Positions 1-6,886 of a stretch of DNA of 64,000 nucleotides are shown one piece after another. Positions within the stretch are counted from its first letter, which is position 1, and the number at the start of each line of letters is the position of its first letter. The translations under genes and the position numbers were made by a program. Source of the DNA: JANRJY01 sp033763735 (GTDB lineage Bacteria; Bacteroidota; Bacteroidia; Cytophagales; UBA9547); NCBI GenBank assembly GCA_033763735.1, contig JANRJY010000031.1, forward strand, positions 26,815-90,814, read 5' to 3'. Below the pieces are notes generated by a model. It was given only the letters and a program-made list of their open reading frames with translations. It made no database searches and was not told where the DNA came from.

Positions 1-73
1 CAATGATTTGCCATATGTCAATTTGTTTTTGTTAAAATTTTTGGCAAAGGTCTTTATCAATAGGGAAATAAAA

Positions 74-89
74 GTTGGTATACACCAAC
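74..89 (-). terminator. Possible terminator of the Crp/Fnr gene
   Basis: A 6-bp inverted repeat (GTTGGT/ACCAAC, 4-base loop) lies directly after the stop codon of the minus-strand regulator gene. On the minus strand it is followed by TTTTATTT. The stem is short, so this is a tentative intrinsic terminator. Confidence 0.4.
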
Positions 90-90
90 A

Positions 91-657
91 TTAGAACTTA
101 ACAGTATTGAAAAGTTTACTGAAATTAGTGGGGTTTATACCCAAATATGATGCAATGTATTTGTGTGGAATCAATTGAATCAAATGAGGACTGCGCTGAC
201 AGAAAGTTTTATAGCGCTCTTCAATAGTCATGCTATGCAGTTCAATATGTCGGTTTATCATACCTCCCAACACTGCTTCCGTCAATCTCCTGAAAAGTCG
301 TTCTATCTGTTGCGATTGGTCGAAAAGTTTTTGTAGTTCATCAAAAGTGATATACTCCAATTCGCTGTCGGTGAGGCAGGTTAAAAAATATTTCGAAGGA
401 ATTTGAAAAGAGAATGATTCAGGAATGGCACAAAGGTTGGGCGGATAAGTAAATGCCATTATATGTGTTTTGGTATCTGAATCAAAATATGACATTTGAA
501 CACCACTTTGAACAAAATATAATTCTTTTTGAATTTGACCCGATACGGTAATGAATTCACCTTTTTTAAAAGTCTTTGGTTTAAGTTTACCAACTAGCAA
601 TTCGAAGTCCGCGTTGCTGATTTTATGAAATTGATTAAAATATTCGAATCGTTCCAT
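91..657 (-). CDS. Crp/Fnr family transcriptional regulator
   Basis: A 188-residue protein with the layout of short Bacteroidota Crp/Fnr regulators: an N-terminal cyclic-nucleotide-binding-like beta-barrel (about residues 15-115, with the KGEFITVSGQIQKELYFVQSG core) and a C-terminal helix-turn-helix (about 150-188, ending IASYLGINPTNFSKLF). No Fnr-type cysteine cluster is visible, so iron-sulfur sensing is unlikely; the ligand is unknown. Family members of this size often act on a nearby stress or transport gene, but no obvious target adjoins it. The ATG start matches the usual MERFEYF-type beginning. The family call is sure, the function is not. Confidence 0.85.
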   Translation of the reverse strand: MERFEYFNQFHKISNADFELLVGKLKPKTFKKGEFITVSGQIQKELYFVQSGVQMSYFDSDTKTHIMAFTYPPNLCAIPESFSFQIPSKYFLTCLTDSELEYITFDELQKLFDQSQQIERLFRRLTEAVLGGMINRHIELHSMTIEERYKTFCQRSPHLIQLIPHKYIASYLGINPTNFSKLFNTVKF

Positions 658-872
658 TATTCAAATTGTGGTAAATATAAAAGTACTGAATAATTGTAGA
701 AGATGTTTCGTCTTTATTGGACTAATTTTCCGACCAAAAGAAATTTATTAACTAATTTCAAAACCAAATAAGGCGATTCAAAGAATCCGGAGTTGCAAAA
801 ATAGGAAGGTATTTATTATTGCTTTGCAAACTAAGGAGGGCTGAGAGAAATTAATATTTAGGATCCTAACCC
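658..872. other. Intergenic stretch with a diverged direct-repeat copy
   Basis: No gene is seen. The part at about 790-850 resembles 1565-1625: both share GCAAA, then ATTTATTATTGCTT, then a purine-rich GAGGG end. They look like diverged copies of one short intergenic repeat. Confidence 0.3.
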
Positions 873-1265
873 TTATTTTTCCAAAACATCTATTTTATAA
901 ATATGGTATTTTGTGTCGCCCACCCATAAGAAACTTACATACTTTTCTTGATAATACAATTTCACTCTACTGCCTGTAAGAATTACTTTTTCAATTGTTT
1001 CAATCACTGCTTTGTTGTCAGAGGGAACGGAGAAATTAAATATGTTGGATCCGTAATTGGCGGCTGCATTATCGGTAATGAACATTCCCATATTTAATTC
1101 TCCTTCATAGGTTTTAAAAATGACACCTTTTTTGCTGAATTTGATAATAGTGCCGGCTCTTGAGCCTTCACTAAAACTGCCAAATACAAAATAAGAGAGT
1201 ACCGCAATTCCGATTAAAAACAGGATAAGTAAGACGATTTTGGTTCGTTTCCAGAAATTTTGCAT
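873..1265 (-). CDS. Small single-pass membrane protein, function unknown
   Basis: About 130 residues when started at the ATG at 1265 (MQNFWKRTKIV); a further upstream in-frame start exists but adds a poorly hydrophobic leader. It has one transmembrane helix near the N-terminus (LLILFLIGIAVLSYFVF) and then a soluble beta-rich part containing GTIIKFSKKGVIFKTYEGEL. Small Bacteroidota proteins of this type are common and are sometimes labelled 6-phosphogluconate dehydrogenase, although nothing here resembles that enzyme. It is flanked by repeat-bearing intergenic DNA, so the context gives no hint of function. Confidence 0.7.
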   Translation of the reverse strand: MQNFWKRTKIVLLILFLIGIAVLSYFVFGSFSEGSRAGTIIKFSKKGVIFKTYEGELNMGMFITDNAAANYGSNIFNFSVPSDNKAVIETIEKVILTGSRVKLYYQEKYVSFLWVGDTKYHIYKIDVLEK

Positions 1266-1626
1266 GAATATATTGTTTGGTAAGTAAGTTGGACAAAATT
1301 CACTTATCGACAAAATATTTCAATATTGAAGATTGATTGTGTACCCTAATCAGACCTTCCCTGGATGAGTTTAACTCCAACTTGTGCAAGCATAAGCGTG
1401 CTTGTGTGGCTTCATTCTTCCGAGGTTAATTGTTGTCGGAAAACATGCACAAGCACCGTTCGTACCTCACTAATGCTTGCGCCAGAAGGAGTTTAAAAAG
1501 TCCTTCTTTCCTAAAGTTTTCAGTAGTGAAAAGTATTTAGTTAAAGGATATTATTTGGAATACTGAGTTTGCAAATTCAGGAGAGCATTTATTATTGCTT
1601 CGCCACAAAAGAGAGCAGAGGGGATT
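1266..1626. other. Gene-free region holding a long palindrome and a short repeat
   Basis: No supported gene. It contains the nested palindromic element at 1368-1497 and, at about 1565-1625, a diverged copy of the repeat at about 790-850. The rest looks unstructured. Confidence 0.5.
1368..1497. repeat. Long nested palindromic element (about 130 bp)
   Basis: Several inverted-repeat pairs nest inside each other: TTTAACTCC with GGAGTTTAAA at the ends, GTGCAAGCAT with ATGCTTGCGC next, then GTGCTTGTG with CACAAGCAC, and TTCCGA with TCGGAA around the centre. A transcript of either strand would fold into one long hairpin. It has no coding capacity. The form fits a REP- or MITE-type mobile palindrome; no second copy was found in the window. 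Confidence 0.6.
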
Positions 1627-2829
1627 TTATTTATCTATTGATTTAATCACTCTGTCCCAAGTTGTTAATGCAGGTAAAAACTGTTGCAATAGCTTACTAT
1701 TTTTGTCGTTCGAATTGTCAAAAAGTTTTTTTGTATTTATAGAAAATTTCAAGTCGTCAGATTCTTTAAAACAGTCCTCTAATACAATTTCATAATAAAA
1801 TTCTGTCTCTGATTTTTCTTTCCCTCTAATATCAGATTTATGTTTTAAATGTATGGATTTAATTTCAGCATAATGTCCTGTCAAATTCTTAGGTTTACTT
1901 CTGCCTCCTGAATAAATCAAAAGTCTTTTAGCGTCATCAATACTTGAAGGGAAGTCCTTAACAGCATTATTGCTTTCAATTGCGTGAAAATAAAAAGTCT
2001 TACTTGTCTTTAATGATTTGAGATCTTTAGAACGGCAAAAACCAAGTGCTACTTTAACGTCTGTTGGTGGTGCTTCGTTTTCAATAAATAAAGAAAACTG
2101 TTTTCTGTCTATGAAACCTGATATTTTGTGTCTGAATAACTCAGCTGTTGCAGGGTTCTCTATCTCAGATTTTCTCTTTTTGCTAATATTTAAAAATTCT
2201 TCTTCTTGGTCTATTCCTAAAAATCGCCTGTTTGCCAAGTTGGCCGCAATACCAGTTGTAGAACTACCTGCAAACGGATCTAAAATCCAAGCGTTTGGCT
2301 TTGTTGAAGCCAAAATAAGTCTTGTTAAGACCGAAAGTGGTTTTTGTGTAGGGTGTTTGCCACACGATTTTTCCCATGGAGCTATTGCAGGCAGTTTCCA
2401 AACATCGCGCATTTGTTTGTCGTCATTCAATTGCTTCATTAATTCATAGTTGTAATAATGAGGAACCTTTTCACTTTTTCTAGCCCAAATAATTTGTTCG
2501 GTTGAATAGGTGAAAAAACGACAAGAAGAATTTGGAGGAGGATTGGTCTTCTCCCAAGTAATAACATTCAGAATTTTAAAACCCAATTCAGTTAAAATTT
2601 GCCCAACCGAAAAAATATTGTGCATTGTACCACTTATCCAAATGGTGGCATCGTCTTTCATTTTGTCTCGAACCAAGGAAAGCCATTTTCTATTGAAGTC
2701 ATTTACAAACTCAAAACCCTCAGACTTATCCCACATTCCTTTGTTTACACTTACAATTTGTCCGTTTTGAATGGATAGCCCGTTGTTTGATAAAAAATAA
2801 GGAGGGTCAGCAAAAACCTTATCAATCAA
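1627..2829 (-). CDS. dpnA: DpnA-like adenine DNA methyltransferase, N-terminally truncated, with a C-terminal extension
   Basis: A beta-class N6-adenine methyltransferase. Motif IV (ADPPYFLSN) is at residues 7-15 and motif I (LDPFAGSSTTG) at 183-193, with GKHPTQKP between. Its closest recalled relative is DpnA of the DpnII system (GATC; also acts on single-stranded DNA). DpnA has roughly 40 residues before DPPY; here only seven remain, behind a TTG start that follows an in-frame TAA directly. The junction reads ATTGATTGAT, so removing one 4-bp unit would join this frame to the preceding dpnD frame. Residues about 235-400 form an extension that DpnA lacks and that I do not recognise. No DpnII-type endonuclease gene follows. 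It overlaps dpnD by 8 bp and could be translationally coupled. Activity is doubtful. Confidence 0.8.
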   Translation of the reverse strand: MIDKVFADPPYFLSNNGLSIQNGQIVSVNKGMWDKSEGFEFVNDFNRKWLSLVRDKMKDDATIWISGTMHNIFSVGQILTELGFKILNVITWEKTNPPPNSSCRFFTYSTEQIIWARKSEKVPHYYNYELMKQLNDDKQMRDVWKLPAIAPWEKSCGKHPTQKPLSVLTRLILASTKPNAWILDPFAGSSTTGIAANLANRRFLGIDQEEEFLNISKKRKSEIENPATAELFRHKISGFIDRKQFSLFIENEAPPTDVKVALGFCRSKDLKSLKTSKTFYFHAIESNNAVKDFPSSIDDAKRLLIYSGGRSKPKNLTGHYAEIKSIHLKHKSDIRGKEKSETEFYYEIVLEDCFKESDDLKFSINTKKLFDNSNDKNSKLLQQFLPALTTWDRVIKSIDK

Positions 2830-3136
2830 TTAATATTTTCAATCGTTCTAGCTTTTCGAAAATATGATTTTGGGGCTGATTTGATTCCTCAAAATGCTTT
2901 TGCTCATCTGAATACAGATAATTAATAACTTCTTTTGTTAATGAGTTTATCTCATCTGACTTACTTTGGCTGTTAATATCGGTTAAATTTACTTCAGCGA
3001 AGTCATTGTAGTCTAATACTATTTCTGCTTTTTTATATTGCTCATTTACCTTTGAAAAAGCTTCTTGAATGTTCTCAGCCTGAATTTCTACCACACGAGC
3101 AAGTAACTCTTGGATTTCAATTTTAAATGTTTCCAT
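2822..3136 (-). CDS. dpnD: DpnD/PcfM-domain protein
   Basis: About 104 residues from the ATG at 3136 (METFKIEIQELLARVVEI). Residues 1-50 match the short DpnD/PcfM domain, with the IVLDYNDF signature near residue 40. In pneumococcal DpnI cassettes dpnD is the partner of dpnC and its role is unknown. The rest is a polar helical tail ending FEKLERLKILID. That tail runs directly into the DpnA-like frame and may contain out-of-frame remnants of the dpnA start. The gene overlaps the end of the DpnI-like gene by 14 bp, which implies co-translation. An upstream start at 3175 is possible but would overlap more deeply. Confidence 0.75.
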   Translation of the reverse strand: METFKIEIQELLARVVEIQAENIQEAFSKVNEQYKKAEIVLDYNDFAEVNLTDINSQSKSDEINSLTKEVINYLYSDEQKHFEESNQPQNHIFEKLERLKILID

Positions 3137-3902
3137 ATTTAATCTTTTTGTATTTACCACGTCCGACAAAATCAATCATTCCTTTATCACGAAGAATTTG
3201 TAACTGTTGCCTTATTTTATCTTTAATAAAGTTGTTATTAGGATATCTTAATCTAAGTTTATTCTCAAATTTATAGACTTCTTCTAGATTGAAATCATCA
3301 GTTTTTATTTCATCGACACACTTCATAATATCTAAAATCCATCCCTTTGCATCATTAGATTTCTCTCTAAGAAACAGTGTTTTATTGAATGATTGGTTAA
3401 CAACACTACGGTCAATCACCTTTGTGTTTTTAACTAAAAATACTTTGCCTGATTCGGCAACTTTGGAAATATCTATATTACACCCTACCCATCCAGCTCT
3501 CCTTGCCGTTGAAGCTAGAGGAGGTCTTTTAATGATAATTTCTTCTGTAATAAACTGCTTAGGAATTATCAAGAAATCATTGACAGTCCAATTTTTAGTG
3601 TATGTAAGAAAGAAAAAATTTGGATTATTTTCAGAACTAATCCTTTCAATCATTGTATAATAAGCTCCGTCCGTTATTGTATTGGTGAGTTTTCCACCTT
3701 TGCTTTTTAACTCAAACTCTTCTGAACATTTTTTGCAATGAAAGTCAGCAACAGGTCTATTGTTTTCAAATTCATTTAACGGCAAATCTCCGCAACTTGG
3801 ACAATATGAATTATTGAGAACCCAATTTTCTGTGAGAATTCTCGCTATTTGAGAATTACTTTGATAACCTTCAGCAAGTTTTAAGTTAAACGATAAGTTC
3901 AT
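3123..3902 (-). CDS. dpnC: DpnI-like methyl-directed restriction endonuclease
   Basis: A 259-residue protein (DpnI has 254) that matches DpnI along its whole length as I recall it, including PVADFxCxxCSEEFELKSK and the C-terminal IRQQLQILRDKG winged helix. The PD-(D/E)xK residues D53, E64 and K66 fall at the same numbers as in DpnI, and cysteines C34, C37, C56 and C59 form a likely zinc site. DpnI cuts G-mA-TC only when methylated. The gene lies between DpnM-like and DpnA-like genes, which would create its target, so an active set would be self-destructive. It starts right after the repeat-altered end of the methyltransferase gene. The family call is very secure; activity is inferred from intact residues. 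Confidence 0.93.
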   Translation of the reverse strand: MNLSFNLKLAEGYQSNSQIARILTENWVLNNSYCPSCGDLPLNEFENNRPVADFHCKKCSEEFELKSKGGKLTNTITDGAYYTMIERISSENNPNFFFLTYTKNWTVNDFLIIPKQFITEEIIIKRPPLASTARRAGWVGCNIDISKVAESGKVFLVKNTKVIDRSVVNQSFNKTLFLREKSNDAKGWILDIMKCVDEIKTDDFNLEEVYKFENKLRLRYPNNNFIKDKIRQQLQILRDKGMIDFVGRGKYKKIKYGNI

Positions 3903-3904
3903 TT

Positions 3905-4867
3905 TTAGCAGAAAGTTGCGTTAGGGATTGAAGTGGAAATCCTTTTGTGAGGAACGAACAAAAGATTGGAAAGGAAAGCCCGACCCGATAGGGGAACGCC
4001 CAATTCCCCTCTTTTTTCAGAATTTGCATTTATGCTTCTACTCGCCTTTACTCTTGGGATAGAAAATTCAGAATAAATTTCATCGAAAAAATTATCATTT
4101 ATGTCTTTCCCCTTTACATCAGAATTACTCAATATCCACTTAAAATTAAGCATATCAAGCTTATGACAAAAATCTCTTAATCGAATTTGCTCATAGTCGT
4201 TAAAATCATCTTTTGCATATGAATTAAAGCTAGAAGTTTCGCTTAGTGGTTTGTAGGGCGGATCGAAATAAAATAATGTATTATCACTTGCATGAGATAA
4301 TGTTTCTTCATAGTCACCACAAAGTATCTCCACTTTATTTAAAACTTCACTTACAGCATAAATATTTTTTTCATCGCATATTGTTGGCTTCTTATAGCTC
4401 CCCATAGGCACATTGTATTCGTTGCTTCTATTCACTCTATACAAACCATTGAAACATGTTCTATTCAAAAAAATAAACATAGCAGCTTGCTTACTCAATT
4501 CTTGATCTCTCAAATTGAAAAGCTTTCGTTTTTGATAATAGTATTCTTTCTTTTCCTCTGGTTTAAGTTCTAAAGAATGAAACTCAGATTGAAGTTGCTT
4601 TAGTATTGAAATCAGTTCTTTTGGTTTTGAAGCTATTGTTCTATATGTGTTGATTAGGTCTTCGTTAATGTCATTAATAACTGCCTTTTTGAGGTTTGGA
4701 AAGTTATTAAGCATCCAAAATAGAACAGCACCACTTCCAACAAATGGCTCTATGAATGTGAAATTCTTATTGGTGATTTCATAAGGTAATGACTTTTCGA
4801 TTTCCGTTATGAGTTGGGTTTTACCACCTGCCCATTTTAAAAATGGCTTTGCAGTTATATTCATCAT
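3905..4867 (-). CDS. dpnM: DpnM/Dam-like D12-class adenine methyltransferase with altered C-terminus
   Basis: An alpha/D12-class N6-adenine methyltransferase of 320 residues: AdoMet motifs KWAGGK (11-16) and PFVGSG (41-46), the Dam-type FNGLYRVN...YNVPMGSYKKP segment (139-161) that reads the target in GATC enzymes, and the catalytic DPPY (202-205). The match is good up to SEKRGE at about 288. Dam and DpnM then end in a conserved strand (of the type ISEIIVTNY). Here the last about 33 residues are instead translated from a palindromic repeat (3916-4003) and bear no resemblance to the family. Loss of this core strand probably weakens or destroys the enzyme. It is the first gene of the locus, and its stop codon lies 2 bp before the DpnI-like gene. 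Confidence 0.88.
   Translation of the reverse strand: MMNITAKPFLKWAGGKTQLITEIEKSLPYEITNKNFTFIEPFVGSGAVLFWMLNNFPNLKKAVINDINEDLINTYRTIASKPKELISILKQLQSEFHSLELKPEEKKEYYYQKRKLFNLRDQELSKQAAMFIFLNRTCFNGLYRVNRSNEYNVPMGSYKKPTICDEKNIYAVSEVLNKVEILCGDYEETLSHASDNTLFYFDPPYKPLSETSSFNSYAKDDFNDYEQIRLRDFCHKLDMLNFKWILSNSDVKGKDINDNFFDEIYSEFSIPRVKASRSINANSEKRGELGVPLSGRAFLSNLLFVPHKRISTSIPNATFC
3916..4003. repeat. REP-like palindromic element forming the 3' end of dpnM
   Basis: Outer ends TTGCGTT and AACGCCCAA are inverted, and a central hairpin pairs AATCCTTTTGT (3938-3948) with ACAAAAGATT (3958-3967). The sequence type (GGGCGTTCCCC, GGGTCGGGCTTT, ATCCCTAACGCAA on the minus strand) is one I recall as a frequent dispersed palindrome in Bacteroidota genomes. 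It lies inside the reading frame of the methyltransferase and supplies its last residues. Confidence 0.7.
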
Positions 4868-5236
4868 AAATATTTACATATTATTTTTTCAATTAAGTAA
4901 ATTTACAATTTTAAATCCTCTTTTTCTAAATACCTATCATTGAGGTGTTCAAGGTTTCTATTATTGAATTTACAAATTTGGACACGTTTTATTTATTTTT
5001 TTACCAAGAAAATTGTTTCCACCCAATTATAATCATTTAATTTCTGATTTTATTTCTTTCAAATCTTATATTTTAGTTAATATCCTTTAAACATATGCTT
5101 TGACAGTATAAGTTATTTAGCCTTAAAAATGTGAATGAGGATAAATGCAAATACGGATTAATGCTTAAATCTTCATCAATTCGATATGCCATAAAAATTA
5201 AATTCTTAATTTTACTCCAATAAATCAATCAAACCT
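4868..5236. other. AT-rich divergent intergenic region
   Basis: Separates the minus-strand methyltransferase operon from tpiA. Very AT-rich and without an open frame of note. It should hold both promoters, but I could not assign convincing elements. Confidence 0.4.
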
Positions 5237-5995
5237 ATGAGAAAAAAAATTGTTGCCGGAAACTGGAAAATGAACAAATCTTTCGATGATGGCATAAAAC
5301 TAGCTACTGAAGTAACCCAAATCGCTGCTTCAGAATTGAATAGTAATGTACAGTTGGTCATTTGTACACCCTTTATCCACTTATCAAGTGTATCCAAAGT
5401 GATTGGCTCTACCAAAAATGTATTTTTAGGAGCGCAAAATATATCAAACAAAGAATCAGGTGCTTATACCGGTGAAATTTCGGCCGAAATGATCAAATCA
5501 GTAGGCGCATCGTATGTGATCCTGGGTCATAGCGAACGCAGAGAGTATTTTCAGGAATCGGATGCTATGCTTGCCGAAAAAGTAAATATTGCATTAAAAC
5601 TAGGACTTACGCCAATATTTTGCTGTGGCGAAACGTTAAGTCAAAGAGAAGCCGGAATTCATATGAACTTTGTAAAACAACAATTGACCAATAGCCTTTT
5701 TCACCTTTCGAGTGAAGACTTTGCCAAAATTGTGATTGCATACGAACCCATTTGGGCTATTGGAACCGGTGTAACCGCTACCTCTGCTCAAGCACAAGAA
5801 ATGCATGCCGAATTACGCAAACATCTGGCTTCGAAATACGGTGAAGTAGGTAAGTCAACTTCTATACTTTATGGTGGTAGTGCCAAACCTTCGAATGCTA
5901 AAGAATTATTTGCATGTGCCGATATTGATGGAGGCTTAATTGGAGGTGCTTCATTAGTAGCCCGTGACTTTATAGATATTGCTAAATCATTTTAA
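5237..5995 (+). CDS. tpiA: Triose-phosphate isomerase
   Basis: Interconverts dihydroxyacetone phosphate and glyceraldehyde 3-phosphate in glycolysis and gluconeogenesis; cytosolic dimer. The 252-residue length is normal. Catalytic residues are visible: K11 in GNWKMN, H98 in VILGHSERR and E170 in AYEPIWAIGTG, plus the phosphate-binding LYGGSAKPSN near the C-terminus. The ATG start gives the family-typical MRKKIVAGNWKMN. The next small gene starts at the stop codon, so the two are probably co-transcribed. Confidence 0.97.
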   Translation: MRKKIVAGNWKMNKSFDDGIKLATEVTQIAASELNSNVQLVICTPFIHLSSVSKVIGSTKNVFLGAQNISNKESGAYTGEISAEMIKSVGASYVILGHSERREYFQESDAMLAEKVNIALKLGLTPIFCCGETLSQREAGIHMNFVKQQLTNSLFHLSSEDFAKIVIAYEPIWAIGTGVTATSAQAQEMHAELRKHLASKYGEVGKSTSILYGGSAKPSNAKELFACADIDGGLIGGASLVARDFIDIAKSF

Positions 5996-6354
5996 TGCGC
6001 AGTATATTCATTATTAGTTTATTAATCACCTTTGCAATGGTTGGGTTGAGCACTGTAAATGCGCAAGCCATTTTGGGCAAACCCGACCCGTGCAAAATAT
6101 ATGGTAAAATCTACTTCGAACCCAACAAGCAATATGCCGACTACAGAGTGTATGTTGAAGAAGATTCTGAAGCATTTGCACAACTGATGGTGTTCAAAAC
6201 CAATAATAAATTTTTTGCTGATAAAAATGGGCTTTGGTATATAACCACCGATAAACGCGAAGCTGATTATTGGTTATACCTCGAACCTATCAAAGGACAA
6301 AGCGACTTCACAATATCGTATATTAATACGGAGAGCTTTGCAGGGTGTAAGTAA
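5995..6354 (+). CDS. Small secreted protein, DUF6150-like
   Basis: 119 residues with a signal peptide (cleavage near VNAQA) and a compact beta-rich domain. The domain shows short internal repeats of alternating aromatic and acidic residues (YADYRVYVEED, EADYWLYLEP, SDFTISYIN) and two cysteines, near its start (DPCKIYG) and at its end (FAGCK). This layout resembles small Bacteroidota DUF6150-type proteins; the assignment is from memory of the pattern. Its ATG overlaps the last base of the tpiA stop codon, so it is translated in tandem with tpiA. The function is unknown. Confidence 0.75.
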   Translation: MRSIFIISLLITFAMVGLSTVNAQAILGKPDPCKIYGKIYFEPNKQYADYRVYVEEDSEAFAQLMVFKTNNKFFADKNGLWYITTDKREADYWLYLEPIKGQSDFTISYINTESFAGCK

Positions 6355-6362
6355 TTCCAAGC

Positions 6363-6405
6363 AAGTCCCTCCCCATTGGGGAGGGATTTAGGGAGGGGCT
6401 TTTAG
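6363..6405. repeat. CTCCC-type palindromic repeat, copy 1
   Basis: CCCTCCCC and GGGGAGGG form a hairpin, followed by ATTTAGGGAGGGGCTTTTAG. The same unit recurs at 6842-6884, 11845-11880 and 63594-63628. It follows the gene at 5995 and may also end transcription there. Confidence 0.75.
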
Positions 6406-6493
6406 CGGATTAGAAATTCCAATGAAAATCATTCGAAATTTTAAAAGTTCAATAGACAGATTAATTGGTTGAAAATCAATTATATCCACTTTT

Positions 6494-6620
6494 TGGCTTG
6501 ACCCAAAAAGTTGCAAAAAGGTCAAGACAGGGCAAATATTATTTAATAATTGAGCCTGAAAGTGGGTTGTTGCTTCTCCGCTCTAATCCATCGCTCACCC
6601 CGCATTTTTGTCTACCTACC
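6494..6620. repeat. Palindromic intergenic repeat with CTTGACC/GGTCAAG arms
   Basis: CTTGACC at 6497-6503 pairs with GGTCAAG at 6520-6526 around AAAAAGTTGCAAAAA. A stretch of the CGCTCTAATCC, CACCCCGCATTTTTGTC type follows. I recall this as common in non-coding DNA of Bacteroidota. A short open frame across it looks fortuitous. Confidence 0.45.
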
Positions 6621-6841
6621 ACATTTATGTTCAAGACCTTCTACTATTATGTTAGCCTAAATTTTAGAAATATTTTCTAATCGAAAGTCTAATCAAAGGA
6701 AGAGATAAAAAATACCCTCCTCCCAAAAGTATTTGAGAGTGGGAATAATAATAAAATTTTTTATCCGGATTATAAATCCAATGATATTTACATTATATTA
6801 AAAAATGTCAAAAAGCCGATTAAAGTGGTTGAATCAACAAA

Positions 6842-6884
6842 AGTCCCTCTCTGTAGGAGAGGGATTTAGGGTGAGGCTTTTAGT
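6842..6884. repeat. CTCCC-type palindromic repeat, copy 2
   Basis: Reads AAGTCCCTCTC...GAGAGGGATTTAGGGTGAGGCTTTTAG. It is in the same orientation as copy 1 and lies 2 bp from the stop codon of the acyl-CoA dehydrogenase gene, where its hairpin could act as a terminator. Confidence 0.75.
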
Positions 6885-6886
6885 TC

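Larger units (their letters stand above)
6355..6886. other. Repeat-filled intergenic region
   Basis: About 530 bp between two converging genes and made largely of dispersed-repeat DNA: two copies of the CTCCC palindrome (6363-6405 and 6842-6884) and a third palindromic stretch at 6494-6620. I find no credible gene. Confidence 0.6.

Noticed and set aside
6465..6680. Open frame of 71 codons after the small secreted protein
   Set aside because: It lies within repeat-type intergenic DNA, and its codon make-up and translation show no protein-like pattern.
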